Made by a program: the position numbers and the translations under genes. A DNA stretch of 36,152 bases from a bacterium (GTDB lineage Bacteria > Myxococcota_A > Bradymonadia > UBA7976 > UBA1532). Under the pieces are notes generated by a model. That model had not been told where the DNA came from, made no database searches, and saw only the letters and a list, made by a program, of their open reading frames with translations. Below, piece after piece: positions 24,706-34,666 of this stretch. The stretch lies in NCBI GenBank assembly GCA_030426945.1, contig JAUHXL010000017.1:1-36152 (forward strand), read 5' to 3'. How positions within the stretch are numbered: the first letter of the stretch is position 1; each line of letters starts with the position of its first letter.

Positions 24706-25740
24706 TCAGGGCGCGGCGCGGCAGCAGCGGAAGCCCACGTCGGGGTTGCGGTACTCGGGATCGGCGGGGGCGGCCTGCACGTCGCACACCATGTCGGCCG
24801 GGCGGAAGCGTTCGGCGATGGTGCGCCAGCCGGCGCCCTGGTAGGCGCGGCCGTCGCTGACCCACTCCCACAGGTTGCCGGTGAGATCGAACAGGCCCTC
24901 GGCGCTGCGGCAGCCACCGAAGGCGCCGGTGGGCGCCTCGCTCGAGAGCTCGGCGCCGGGCGCGACCCAGGCGCCGAGCACGTTGCACCGGCCGGGCTCC
25001 CAGCGATCACCGAAGGTCCAGGGCTGCCGGGCGGGGCCGCCGCAGGCGCGCGCCAGCTCCGCCGCGCCGCACAGGCGCCAGCCGATGCGCGCGCAGGCGG
25101 CGTCGGCCTCGACCCAGGTGACGGAGTGCCAAGGGCGCACGCCGGCGACGCTGCAGGCCTCGGGCTCGCCGGGCGGCGCGGGCACGGCCGCGCCGCTCGA
25201 CCGCGCGCCGGGGAACGCGAGGTGCTCGGTCGCCGCGGGGTGGCTGGCCTCGTAGCGGAAGACCTCGACGCCGGCCACCCGCACGGCGTCGGGCGGCGCG
25301 GCGCAGACGGTGGGCACGGGCGCGGCGTCGGGCGGACCCCGATCCGGGGCGGCGTCGACGGCCATGTCGACCGCAGCGTCGGGCCGCGCGTCCGGGCCGA
25401 CCTCGGCGTCGAGCTCGGCGTCGAGCTCGGCGTCGACGGCGCCGACATCGGCCGGCGGTCGCGCGTCGCGGCGGGGCGCCCGGGCGTCGGGGCGGCGCGG
25501 GGCGGCGTCGCGATCCTCGGGCGGCCCGGCGTCTCCGCAACCGCAGGCCGTGAGCGTTCGGTCGCCGCGGCACACCGCGACGCTCTCGCTGCCATCCGGG
25601 CACAGGCAGGGCCGCACCTCGTCGGGCAGGCACGCCGGGGCGCCCGAGCCGGCTTCCAGCGGCGGCTGCTGAGCGGTGTCGCAGGCGGCGCCGAGCAGGA
25701 GCAGCGCGACGCACGGGATCATCGGGGGGGTCCAGCGCAT
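24706..25740 (-). CDS. Lipoprotein with formylglycine-generating-enzyme-like (SUMF1) domain
   Basis: This 344-aa protein has a lipoprotein signal peptide ending LLGAAC (Cys 20), then a Cys-rich segment (CLPDEVRPCLCPDG, ACGCGD) and a D/A/P-rich low-complexity linker (about 80-145) partly encoded by a 12-bp repeat at about 25399-25434. Residues about 155-344 form an FGE-sulfatase fold: RYEASHPAAT, PWHSVTWVEADAAC, GWRLCGAAELARAC, TGNLWEWVSD and GFRCCRAAP. Such surface lipoproteins are common in myxobacteria-like genomes; sulfatase-activating or EgtB-like activity cannot be assumed. The ATG at 25740 is chosen because it puts the hydrophobic core correctly before the lipobox. Confidence 0.88.
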   Translation of the reverse strand: MRWTPPMIPCVALLLLGAACDTAQQPPLEAGSGAPACLPDEVRPCLCPDGSESVAVCRGDRTLTACGCGDAGPPEDRDAAPRRPDARAPRRDARPPADVGAVDAELDAELDAEVGPDARPDAAVDMAVDAAPDRGPPDAAPVPTVCAAPPDAVRVAGVEVFRYEASHPAATEHLAFPGARSSGAAVPAPPGEPEACSVAGVRPWHSVTWVEADAACARIGWRLCGAAELARACGGPARQPWTFGDRWEPGRCNVLGAWVAPGAELSSEAPTGAFGGCRSAEGLFDLTGNLWEWVSDGRAYQGAGWRTIAERFRPADMVCDVQAAPADPEYRNPDVGFRCCRAAP

Positions 25741-25843
25741 GGCACCACCCTGCCCTGCCCGAGCGGCCCAGGCAACGGGCATGGCGCCGCCGGGTGTGAT
25801 GCAAACCCGTTGCTCCACCGTACGCCTCGTCGAAACGGTCGGG

Positions 25844-25990
25844 CTATCAGCTTTCAGCAGTCAGCTTTCAGCTCCGTCGCGGCGATCGTACCTTCTGCCC
25901 GGTAGCCCGGCGCCTCGACCTTGCCGGCCGGTCCCGAAGTCGGCACGGCGTACGGGGCCCGGCTGACAGCTGATTGCTGATAGCTGACAG
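25844..25990. repeat. Pair of inverted CAGCT(T/G)TCAGC-type repeat clusters
   Basis: In the 357-bp gap between the lipoprotein and trpR genes, 25844-25873 consists of imperfect TCAGCTTTCAGC units, and 25962-25990 of the same type in opposite orientation (GCTGACAGCTGATTGCTG and onward). They flank about 88 bp of ordinary GC-rich sequence and could pair as a large imperfect hairpin or represent a small non-autonomous element. No gene is seen in the gap apart from the trpR promoter at its right end. Confidence 0.75.
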
Positions 25991-26044
25991 CCGGTGGGAG
26001 CGACCACCAACGGCTCGTGAGCAGACCCGGCGCCGCCGCGGCCG

Positions 26045-26074
26045 TTGCGCCTGCATCATCGTACTAGTACAGTG
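26045..26074 (+). promoter_or_regulatory. trpR-trpE promoter with TrpR operator
   Basis: TTGCGC (26045-26050), a 17-bp spacer and TACAGT (26068-26073) make a sigma-70-like promoter. The palindrome GTACTAGTAC (26061-26070) overlaps the -10. That palindrome contains GTACTAGT, the half-site of the E. coli trp operator. A nearly identical block precedes trpG. Binding of TrpR with tryptophan should block polymerase and so autoregulate trpR. Confidence 0.82.
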
Positions 26075-26097
26075 CCGGCGTCGACCCCGGAGGCGCC

Positions 26098-26421
26098 ATG
26101 ACGAGAGACACGGACGCGCAGCCGACGCCGCTGCCCGCCGACCTGGTGACGGTGCTGGCCGCGCTCGAGCGTCCCGCCGACGTTCAGCGCCTGATGGCGG
26201 ACCTGCTGAGCCCGGCCGAGGCGCGCAAGATCGGCGAGCGGTGGGCGATCATGCAGGCGCTGGCCGCTGGGGAGACGCACCGGGTGGTGCGGGACCGCCT
26301 GGGGGTGTCCATCGCCACCGTCAGCCGGGGCAGCCGGCAGCTTCAATACGGCGCCGGAGGCTTCGACCTGGCCCTGCGGACGCTGCGCGGGCTCGAGCCG
26401 GACGCCGAGGGCGACGCATGA
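26098..26421 (+). CDS. trpR: Trp repressor family regulator TrpR
   Basis: This 107-aa, all-helical protein ends in the TrpR DNA-binding region: LSPAEARKIGERWAIMQALAAGETHRVV, then the helix-turn-helix with IATVSRGSRQLQYG, corresponding to IATITRGSNSLK of E. coli TrpR. It should bind DNA as a dimer with L-tryptophan as co-repressor. The ATG at 26098 follows GGAGG at 26089-26093. Its TGA overlaps the trpE ATG (ATGA), so repressor and first enzyme are translated together. The operator sequences in front of both trp blocks support TrpR rather than the YerC branch of the family. Confidence 0.9.
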   Translation: MTRDTDAQPTPLPADLVTVLAALERPADVQRLMADLLSPAEARKIGERWAIMQALAAGETHRVVRDRLGVSIATVSRGSRQLQYGAGGFDLALRTLRGLEPDAEGDA

Positions 26422-27898
26422 CCTGCGATCCCCCCCTGCATCGGGTGCTTCAGCACCGGGGCGACGAGACCCACGTGGCGCTCACGACGACGCTGGTGGT
26501 CGACGGCGCGACGACGCTGGGGGTCTTCCGCCGCCTGGCCGATGCGCCCGGCGGTGCGTTCCTGCTCGAGAGCGTTCAGGGCGGCGAGCTGACCGGGCGC
26601 TATTCGCTGCTGGGCTTCGGCCTGCACGATCACCTGCGCGTGGAGGCGGGCGTCGCGACGCGCGTGCGGGGCGACGAGACCGAGTCGTTCGAGGAGCGCG
26701 ATCCCCTGCAGCCGCTGCAGCGCGCCCTGGCCGACCGGCGCGTCTGGCAGCGCCCCGACCTGCCCCGGTTCAGCGGCGGCGCGGTGGGCTATCTGGCCTT
26801 CGACGCCATGGCGGCCTTCGAGGGCGTCCCGCTGCCCCCGGGGCCGGCGCCGGTGCCCGACGCCTTCTTCTGGCTGTGCGACGACGTGCTGGTCTACGAC
26901 CACCTGAACCACCGGCTGGTGTGCATCACGCACGTACCGCTGGCGGGCGACCGCGCGGCGGCGTACGCGGCGGGCGTCGCGCGCCTCGAGGCCGTCGTCG
27001 AGCGGGTGACGGCGCCAGCCGCCGCGCCGGCGCCCTGGGCCTTCGATCCGGAGGCGCGCACCACCGACGCCTGGGTAGTGACCAGCGACCGCACGGCCGA
27101 GGACTACCAGGCCGCGGTGCGCCGGGCGCAGGAGGCCATCGTCGCCGGCGAGGTGTTCCAGGTGGTGGTGAGCCAGCGCACCTGCGTCCACGCCGCGGTG
27201 GATCCGCTCGAGCTGTATCGCTCCCTGCGCGCGCTGAACCCCTCGCCCTATATGTTCTTTCTGCGCTTCCCGGACTTCGCGGTCGTCGGCGCGTCGCCCG
27301 AGGTGCTGGTGCGCCTGGAGGGCGACGAGCTGCTGGTGCGCCCCATCGCCGGGACGCGGCGCCGCGGCGCCACGGCGGAGGAGGATCGCGCGCTGGCCGA
27401 GGATCTGCTGGCGGATCCCAAGGAGCTGGCCGAGCACCGCATGCTGCTCGACCTGGGGCGCAACGACGTCGGCCGCGTGGCGGCGACGGGGAGCGTTCGC
27501 GTCGAGGATCCCCTGCACGTGGAGCGTTACGCCCACGTGATGCACCTGGTGAGCGACGTGCGCGGGACGCTGGCGCCGGGGCGCGACGCCTTCGACGTGC
27601 TGCGCGCGTGCTTCCCGGCCGGCACGGTCAGCGGCGCGCCGAAGATCCGCGCCTGCGAGCTGCTCGCCGAGCTGGAGCCGCACCGCCGCGGGCTGTACGC
27701 CGGGGCCGTGGGGTACTTCGACTACGCGGGCAACATGGATACGTGCATCGCGATTCGCACGATGGTGGTGCGTGCGGATCGGGTGGAGATTCAGGCGGGC
27801 GCGGGCATCGTGTACGACTCGGTGCCAGCGAGCGAGCACGAGGAGTGTGTTCGCAAGGCGATGAGCGCGCTGACGGCGGTGCGGATGACGTTGGATCG

Positions 27899-27917
<19 letters not shown>
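26418..27917 (+). CDS. trpE: Anthranilate synthase component I
   Basis: This 499-aa protein converts chorismate to anthranilate with TrpG supplying ammonia. The N-terminal domain has the tryptophan feedback-site motif LLES (49-52) followed by GRYSLLG. The catalytic domain has the chorismate-binding motifs FQVVVSQR, NPSPYMFFLRF, SPEVLVR, PIAGTRRRG, ELAEHRMLLDLGRND, FPAGTVSGAPKIRA and IQAGAGIVYDS. It overlaps trpR by 4 bp. Its last codons and stop lie inside a 27-bp sequence repeated 51 bp downstream, at the start of the CCTTGA arrays, so the extreme C-terminus (ARRAP) is probably repeat-derived. trpG is not next to it but 5 kb away. Confidence 0.97.
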
Positions 27918-28135
<218 letters not shown>

Positions 28136-28165
28136 GGGTGAACGCCCTGCCTCCCTACCCTTTCT

Positions 28166-31100
28166 TCAGCGCACGATCCGCGCGGTGGGCCAGGCGAGGT
28201 GGCGGAAGAGGCCGCCGCTGAGGGTGTCGCAGGCGCCGCGGGGGGTGCGGGACAGATCGGTGGGAGCGACCTGCAGGACGTAGTCCACGCGGCTGTCGCC
28301 GTCGTCGAGGATGGTGTCGGCGGTCACACCCACGAAGACGTCCACGCCGGTGGGGCCGCCCTCGATGTTGAGGCATTGCACGCTGGCCTGTAGCTCGGCG
28401 CTCTCGGTGGCGGCGGCCGGGTTCTCCGGGTCGACGAAGCCGAGCAGCAGCGTGCCGTCGGTGCGGGGCGCGAAGGTCAGGTGCACGGTTCGGTCGGCGC
28501 GGGCGGGCACGTGGATGCGATACCAGTCGCCGCTGGCGCGCTCGTTGCGGCACAGCCACGCGTCGCAGACGACGGCGCGCCGAGCGCCGAGATCGGTGGC
28601 GGTGCGCGGATCGTCGTTGGCCTGCTCGCGCTCCCGGAAGTCACGGAGGCAAGCGTCGGCCTGGGTCGCCACTTCGGTCACGGTGAGGTCGTAGGTGTTG
28701 CTGGCCATGCCCGCGCCGAAGACGCGCGCGAAGTACACGCCGGGCTCGGCCTCGCCGCGGGCGAGGTGCACGAACTCACCGCTGGCCGTCGTGGAGGCCT
28801 CGTCCACCGGCTCCGCGCAGCGCCCCTCGACGCAGGCGCCTTCGGCGCAGACGCCGCCGGGGCCGCAGAGGGGGCCGCCCGGCGCGCTGCGGAAGAGCTG
28901 CAGGTCGAGATCGCCGTCGGCGTTCTGAAAGCGGGTCTCGACGCAGAGGGCGCTGGCGTCCTCGGGCAGCACGAAGCGATACCAGTCTTCGTCGCGCTGG
29001 TCGGCGGCGGGATCGCAGATGGCGGCGTTGTTGACCGTCGCGCGGCCGTCCGCGGGCATCAGCACCGTCGCGTCGGCGCTCAGATCGTTGCGCACGTCCG
29101 GCAGCTCGTGCAGGTCCTCGGCGCAGACGCCCGCGGCCGCCTCGCGGCGCACGAACAGGCGGTAGCGGCCGGTGCTGGCGGCCTGGCCGGCGACCCGCAC
29201 GAAGTAGGTGTCGGCGGTGGGCGCGATGGTCAGCGCGCCGCGCGCGTCGGCCTCCCGGCTGGTCACGCGGCCCACGTCGCCCCGCGCCTGGCCAAAGGCG
29301 TCGAGCAGCTGCACCGTCAGCTCGCCGCGCACGTCCTCGCCCTCGAGCCACGCGCGCAGCACGTCGCGCTCGTCGGCCTGGAAGCGGAAAAGGTCGACCT
29401 CGCCCTCGCACAGCTCGAGCGTCAGCGGCAGCTCGAGATCGACGCCGGTGGGCAGCCGGCCGTCGGCGCCGGCGAGCAGCCCCTCGCCGTCGAGGGGCGC
29501 GGCGGCGCCGATGCCGTCGTTGGGCTCGAGGGCGTCGGTGCACAGGGTGCCGCGGCGGAGGAACTCGAGGCTCAGGTCGTAGTCTTCGCACTGGGCGTCG
29601 GCCGCGGCCCCTGCGACGCGCAGGCACCACATCTCGTCGGTGAACGCGCCCGCCTCGGCCTCACCCAACGCTCGATAGACCGTCTCACCGGCTGGACCCA
29701 CGGCGGCCGTGATCGGCAGCGACGCGGCGTCACCGGCCTCGAAGCGCGCGCGCGGGGCGAGGGCCGCGCTCAGCGGACCGCAGCCGGCGGGCGCGACCAG
29801 GCTCATCAGCAGCCCGTCGTCGGCCACCATCGGGAAGCAGTAGTAGTCCACGTCGTCGCGGCACACGCTGCCGCGCCAGGTGTCGGTGAAACGCTCCCGC
29901 TGGCGACGCCCGGCCGGCGTGGCCGTGGCCGCCGCGTCGTCGTCGGGATCACGCGGGTCGGCGAAGCAGCGACCGACCGCGACCTCGAGCTGGTAGGGCG
30001 TGCGGCGCGGTCCGAGCACCTCGACGTGGACCTCGCCGCCGGGCCAGGCGGGCGCGCCGAGCGCGGGGAAGCGGAGCGTTCGCGGCGCGTCGAGCCGCGC
30101 GTCCTCGACCAGCATCGCGCCGTCGGCGTCGGTCAGGCGGAGCGTCAACGGGCCCCCGGTGGCCGCGTCGTAGCCGAGCGTCAGCTGGACCCGCTCGCCG
30201 GCCCCGAGCGCCACCCGGCTGCGGTCGATCACCTCGGGGCAGACGACCCGATCGCTCGCCTCGCCGTTGCCGAGCAGAGGCGCGCCCTCCCCCACCCCGT
30301 CGTCGGCGCAGCCGGCCACGCAGCGCAGCGTCTCGGCGTCGCAGCGCTCCCCCTCGGCGCAGGGCAGATGCGTCGCCGGATCACAGGGCGGTCGACACAG
30401 GCGGGCGGCCACGTCGCAGAAGCCCGCCGCGCAGTCGGCGTCGTCGAGGCAGATGGGCCGGCAGGTGCGGGCCGCGTCGCAGCGCAGACCGTCCTCGCAG
30501 GTGTCGGGCTCGGTGCGGCAGCCGGTCTGGCAACGCACGCCGTCGCAGTATTGCCAGGGCGCGCACTCGTCGTCGGTGGTGCACAGGGCCTGCACGCAGC
30601 GATGGGTCGTCGGCGCGCAGCGCTCGTCGGGCGCGCAGCTGCCGGGCTCGTCCACCCGGCAGCCGCCGCGGCAGCGGCCGAAGGTGTCGCAGTACTCGGT
30701 GACGGCGCACTCGCCGTCGCGCGCGCAGCGGGCCGTGCAGGGCTGCGCCTCGCAGGTGGTGACGCCGACCAGACGCTGGCCGTCGCAGGCGCCCTCGAGC
30801 GTGAGGCTGCAGGCGTCCTCGGCCGAACAGCAGGCGGCGAGCGGGCGGCAGGTGTGGGTCGCCGGATCGCAGGCCGACGGCGACGCCTCGTCGCCGCAGT
30901 CATCGCCCTCGAGCCGACAGCCCACGCGGCAAGCGCCGGCGTCACACCAGCGGCCGGCGTCGCAGTCCGGGTCGGCCTCGCAGGGCTTGTCCGCGCAGTC
31001 GCGGGTCTCGGCGTCGCAGAACGTGCGCGGATCGGCCGCCTCGCAGCTGTCGGGGGAGCGTCGGCAGCCCGGGACGCAGATGCCCTCGAGCTGGCCGGGC

Positions 31101-31315
31101 CGTTCCTGGCAATACGCCCCATCCGGGCACTCGCTGTCGACGAGGCACACCGGGTCGGGGATGAGCTCCGAGTCGACGTCCACCGGCGCGGCGTCCACCG
31201 GCGCGGCGTCCACCGGCGCCACGTCGTTCACGACCGGCGTCGAGCCGCCGCCGTCGTCGTCGCAGGCGGTCGACGCGAGCGCGAGGAGCGCGGCCAGCGC
31301 GAGGAAGCGACGCAT
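28166..31315 (-). CDS. Large Cys-rich lipoprotein with PPC-like domains
   Basis: The protein is 1049 aa. A lipoprotein signal ends LASTAC (Cys 18), followed by a D/G-rich and VDAAP-repeat spacer (about 19-50, encoded by a 15-bp DNA repeat near 31186-31225). Residues about 55-340 carry repeated Cys-rich modules of the pattern C-x-D-x-E/D-C-x(4-5)-Y/F-C-D, like those in predicted surface proteins of myxobacteria-like genomes. The rest has several beta-sandwich segments with D-x-Y/F-x-F/V motifs (VDYYCFPM, VDLFRFQA, EDWYRFVL, GDWYRIHV), resembling bacterial pre-peptidase C-terminal domains. It is probably outer-membrane-anchored, with a binding or adhesion role. The ATG at 31315 overlaps the stop of the truncated upstream gene (TGATG); GTG 31318 is an alternative. 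Confidence 0.88.
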   Translation of the reverse strand: MRRFLALAALLALASTACDDDGGGSTPVVNDVAPVDAAPVDAAPVDVDSELIPDPVCLVDSECPDGAYCQERPGQLEGICVPGCRRSPDSCEAADPRTFCDAETRDCADKPCEADPDCDAGRWCDAGACRVGCRLEGDDCGDEASPSACDPATHTCRPLAACCSAEDACSLTLEGACDGQRLVGVTTCEAQPCTARCARDGECAVTEYCDTFGRCRGGCRVDEPGSCAPDERCAPTTHRCVQALCTTDDECAPWQYCDGVRCQTGCRTEPDTCEDGLRCDAARTCRPICLDDADCAAGFCDVAARLCRPPCDPATHLPCAEGERCDAETLRCVAGCADDGVGEGAPLLGNGEASDRVVCPEVIDRSRVALGAGERVQLTLGYDAATGGPLTLRLTDADGAMLVEDARLDAPRTLRFPALGAPAWPGGEVHVEVLGPRRTPYQLEVAVGRCFADPRDPDDDAAATATPAGRRQRERFTDTWRGSVCRDDVDYYCFPMVADDGLLMSLVAPAGCGPLSAALAPRARFEAGDAASLPITAAVGPAGETVYRALGEAEAGAFTDEMWCLRVAGAAADAQCEDYDLSLEFLRRGTLCTDALEPNDGIGAAAPLDGEGLLAGADGRLPTGVDLELPLTLELCEGEVDLFRFQADERDVLRAWLEGEDVRGELTVQLLDAFGQARGDVGRVTSREADARGALTIAPTADTYFVRVAGQAASTGRYRLFVRREAAAGVCAEDLHELPDVRNDLSADATVLMPADGRATVNNAAICDPAADQRDEDWYRFVLPEDASALCVETRFQNADGDLDLQLFRSAPGGPLCGPGGVCAEGACVEGRCAEPVDEASTTASGEFVHLARGEAEPGVYFARVFGAGMASNTYDLTVTEVATQADACLRDFREREQANDDPRTATDLGARRAVVCDAWLCRNERASGDWYRIHVPARADRTVHLTFAPRTDGTLLLGFVDPENPAAATESAELQASVQCLNIEGGPTGVDVFVGVTADTILDDGDSRVDYVLQVAPTDLSRTPRGACDTLSGGLFRHLAWPTARIVR

Positions 31316-31721
31316 CACGGGATCTCCAGGGGCACGCGGTGGGCGGCCGTGCCGGCGTTGAGCGCGGCGTCGGCCTCGGCGGGCGCGAAGCGCGTGGGCG
31401 CGCGCAGCACGCGGATGCTGATCGGCTGGGGCGCGCGGCGCCGCAGGATCAGCCGCGCCAGCTCGCCCGAGGGCATGCGGTCGAGGTTGGGCGCGACGAT
31501 CACGATGCGCGTCTCGAAGGCGTTGAGCGTCTGGCCGATCACGTCCTTGTTCGCCGCGAGCGCCGAGGGGCCGCGCTGCACCTCGACGAGGTCGGCCACC
31601 TCGCCGTTGTCGAAGAGGTAGATCTCGGCGATCTCCGGCTGCAGATCGGCCGCCGGCTGGTACAGCCGCAGGCTGACCTCGACCTGGTCGGCCGGCGCGC
31701 CGGCCCGCGGCGCCACCAGCA
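31315..31721 (-). pseudogene. 3' fragment of a gene truncated at the transposase junction
   Basis: About 135 residues read as a plausible protein end (VEVSLRLYQPAADLQPEIAEIYLFDNGEVADLVEV to AAHRVPLEIP), with alternating beta strands and no recognised family. The frame stays open for about 45 more residues to an ATG at 31857, but that part is antisense to the ISAs1-type transposase and has no protein-like character. The original 5' part is therefore lost or displaced. The stop overlaps the start of the big lipoprotein gene, so the two were probably one operon and may both be surface proteins. Confidence 0.65.
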
Positions 31722-32761
31722 CTGAATGGTGTCCCGACCCGCCGCGTTGCCGCGAACCCGCGCGGACAGCGCCGCGCGATGAGATTGCCGCCCGCGCATT
31801 CGGGAGGGCGGTCATTCGCAAGACAACGGAAGGGCAGCCTTTCGGCGTGTGCGCCATCGACGGGAAGTACAGTGTGACGCGCCTTCCCGAGGGCGCCTAC
31901 GCGCAGGAACAGGACGGTCGGTGGATTCTACGCACGATGACCTGCGCGCTGGTTTCGGCGCGAGCGCCGGTCGTGCTCGACGCGGTACCCGTGCCCGCCG
32001 GCACGAACGAGATGGGCATCTTCCAGGCGGTGCTCGACCGGCTGGATGCGGCCTATGATCGGCTGGACCTCTTCCAGTTGGTGACGGTGGATGCGGGCAT
32101 GACCAGCGAGGCCAACGCCGCTGCGGTCCGGCAGCACGGTGGGCACGACCCCATGGCGCTCAAGGACACGCAGCCGACCCTGATCGACGAGGCAGAACGC
32201 CTTTTCGGTCCTCAAAGGAGGACGCCGCCGGCGGCGCAGTCCACCACAGTGGTGAACAACGGGAAGCTGGAGTTCCGCCGGGTTTGGTTCACTGGCGAGG
32301 CGGCCGAATACCACGGCTGGTCGCACCTCCAGACCATGGTGCGCGTGCAAAGAGAGGTCGTCGAGGACGGCGGAAAGGTCAGCTGCGAGGACCGCTACTT
32401 CGTGAGCAGCTTGGCGCCCAAGGACCTGACGGCCGACCAGTGGTTGGGGATTGTGCGCGGCCACTGGCGCGTCGAGAACGAGGTCCACGGAACACTCGAC
32501 CGCGACTACGACGAAGACGACAGCCCCTGGCTGTACGCCACGCACGGCCAGCTCGTGGTCAAGTTGTTACGGCGCGTCGGGCTGAACCTGATGCACCTGC
32601 ACCGCGACGTCAGCCGCCGAGGCGAGACCAAACGCGGCATCCCGTGGAAGGACCTGACGATGACGGCCCTGGCCGTCCTGATCGGCGGCACCGAGGCCAA
32701 CCTCGCCGGGCTGCGATGGCCGTCCTTCGCCCACCCCCTTGCGCACGGACGTCCAGGCTGA
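31721..32761 (+). mobile_element. Remnant of an ISAs1-type insertion sequence
   Basis: The left junction is placed near 31721, where the minus-strand gene loses coding character. The right limit is only the end of the transposase frame. I found no matching terminal inverted repeats or target duplication. The transposase frame stays open leftwards to about 31721 with weak protein character, so the 5' end of the element is missing. Confidence 0.6.
31847..32761 (+). pseudogene. ISAs1-family DDE transposase, N-terminally truncated
   Basis: The 304-aa readable part starts at the AIDGK block that holds the first catalytic Asp, followed by LVTVDAGMTSEA with the second Asp, ALKDTQPTL, and RGHWRVENEVHGTLD with the catalytic Glu. 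It ends with LLRRVGLNLMHLHRD. Full ISAs1 transposases (about 370-400 aa) have roughly 80-110 residues before AIDGK, which are missing here, so the DNA-binding N-terminus is gone though the catalytic triad remains. GTG 31847 is only a convenient first codon. Confidence 0.85.
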
Positions 32762-32968
32762 CCGGGCTCGGCCTGAACGACGCGCAAGGTGAGCAGCACA
32801 TAGAACCACCACGCAGGGCCGCGAACGCGAGCACCGTCAGGAGCGCCGGCTCCACGGTACGCTTGCGACGCGCGTGGGCCACTCACCGAAAGGCACCCCG
32901 GATCGCGGGAAGGGGGGAGGCCTTCGGGCTTGGCCCGCCGATCACTGCTGGGATGCGGGCCGAGCGGG
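32762..32968. other. Intergenic stretch with a possible remnant of the interrupted gene
   Basis: No intact gene is seen. On the minus strand, 32882 to about 32785 can encode a basic start followed by a hydrophobic segment (ALLTVLAFAAL, and WWFYVLLTLRVV after a frame change). This would suit the N-terminal membrane segment or signal of the gene whose end lies at 31315-31721. The frame change and lack of homology keep this tentative. Confidence 0.25.
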
Positions 32969-33030
32969 TTGACAGGCCCGCTCGCCGTCGGTCATAAACG
33001 ACGCGCCTGCGCCACTGTACTAGTACGGTG
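32969..33030 (+). promoter_or_regulatory. trpGDCFB promoter region with TrpR operator
   Basis: TTGACA (32969-32974), an 18-bp spacer and CATAAA (32993-32998) form a good promoter, with the operator palindrome GTACTAGTAC at 33017-33026 just past the expected start point. Alternatively TACGGT (33024-33029) could be the -10, as in the trpR promoter. The block 33003-33030 matches 26047-26074 at 23 of 28 positions. Only about 40 nt separate the operator from trpG, so there is no room for an attenuator. Confidence 0.82.
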
Positions 33031-33068
33031 AAGCAGCTGAACGCGGGCGGCGCGCAGGAGCGGACGCG

Positions 33069-33664
<596 letters not shown>

Positions 33665-33668
<4 letters not shown>

Positions 33669-34666
33669 AGGCCCTGCGCCGCCTGGTGGCGGGGGACGCC
33701 CTCGATCGGCCGGCCGCCGAGGCGGTCATGGAGCAGCTGCTGACCGGGCAGGTGCCCGAGGCGGCGGCGGGCGCCTTGCTGGCGGCGCTGGCCATCCGCG
33801 GCGTGAGCGCGCCCGTGCTGGCCGGCTTCGCCACGGTCATGCGCCGCCACGCCCGCGGCGTGACCGGCGGGGCGGACGCGGTGGACACCTGCGGCACCGG
33901 CGGCAGCGGCCTGCCCACGCTGAACACGTCGACCCTGGCGGCCTTCGTGCTCGCCGCCGCCGGCGTGCGCGTGGCGAAGCACGGCAACCGCGCCAGCAGC
34001 GGCAAGTGCGGCAGCATGGACGTGCTCGAGCACCTCGGGGTCGACATCGATCTCGACGTGCCGCGCGCGACGGCGCGGCTGCGCGAGGGCCTGGTGTTCC
34101 TCAACGCGCGGCGCCACCACCCGGCGCTGGGACCCTTGGCGCCCGTGCGGCGCGCGCTGGGCGTGCGCACGGTGTTCAACCTGCTGGGGCCCATCTGCAA
34201 CCCGGCCGGCGTGCGGCGGCAGCTGCTGGGCGTGAGCGACGCCGCGGCGGCGCCCCTGCTGGCGGAGTGCCTGGCCGCGCTGGGCACCGAGCGCGCGCTG
34301 GTCGTGCACGGGGACGGCGGGCTGGACGAGCTGGCGCTGAGCGGGCCGACGCGGGTGTGGCGGGTCGAGGGCGACCGGGTCGAGGCGTCGTCGGTCGAGC
34401 CGGCCGAGCTCGGGCTGGCGCCCGCGCCCTTCCCCGCGATGGCGGGCGGCGAGGTGGCCGAGAACGCGGAGCGCTTCGTGGCCGTGCTGCGCGGCGACGA
34501 CCTGGGCCCCCGACACCTGCACACGGCGCTCAACGCCGGGGCGGCGCTGTGGGTGGGCGGCGCGGCGCCCGACCTGCGCGCCGGCGTCGGGCGCGCCCGC
34601 GAGCTGCTCCGCAGCGGGGCGGCGTACCAGGCCTTCGAGCGCTACCGCGCGGCGAGCGCCCGATGA
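33665..34666 (+). CDS. trpD: Anthranilate phosphoribosyltransferase
   Basis: This 333-aa enzyme transfers the phosphoribosyl group of PRPP to anthranilate. The PRPP-binding motif DTCGTGGSG (74-82), NTST (87-90), [13 protein letters not shown] (105-117) and HHPAL after [10 protein letters not shown] are all present, and the length is normal. It starts at GTG 33665 inside the trpG stop and ends inside the trpC start (ATGA), so it is fully coupled within the operon. Confidence 0.97.

Noticed and set aside
25394-25440. 12-bp tandem repeat as a regulatory or mobile repeat
   Set aside because: It is in frame and encodes the Asp/Ala/Glu-rich linker of the FGE-like lipoprotein, as is common in such proteins.
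26071-26097. Trp-rich leader peptide or attenuator before trpR-trpE, or in 33031-33068 before trpG
   Set aside because: Both leaders are under 45 nt, with no Trp-codon run and no terminator hairpin, so operator control is sufficient.
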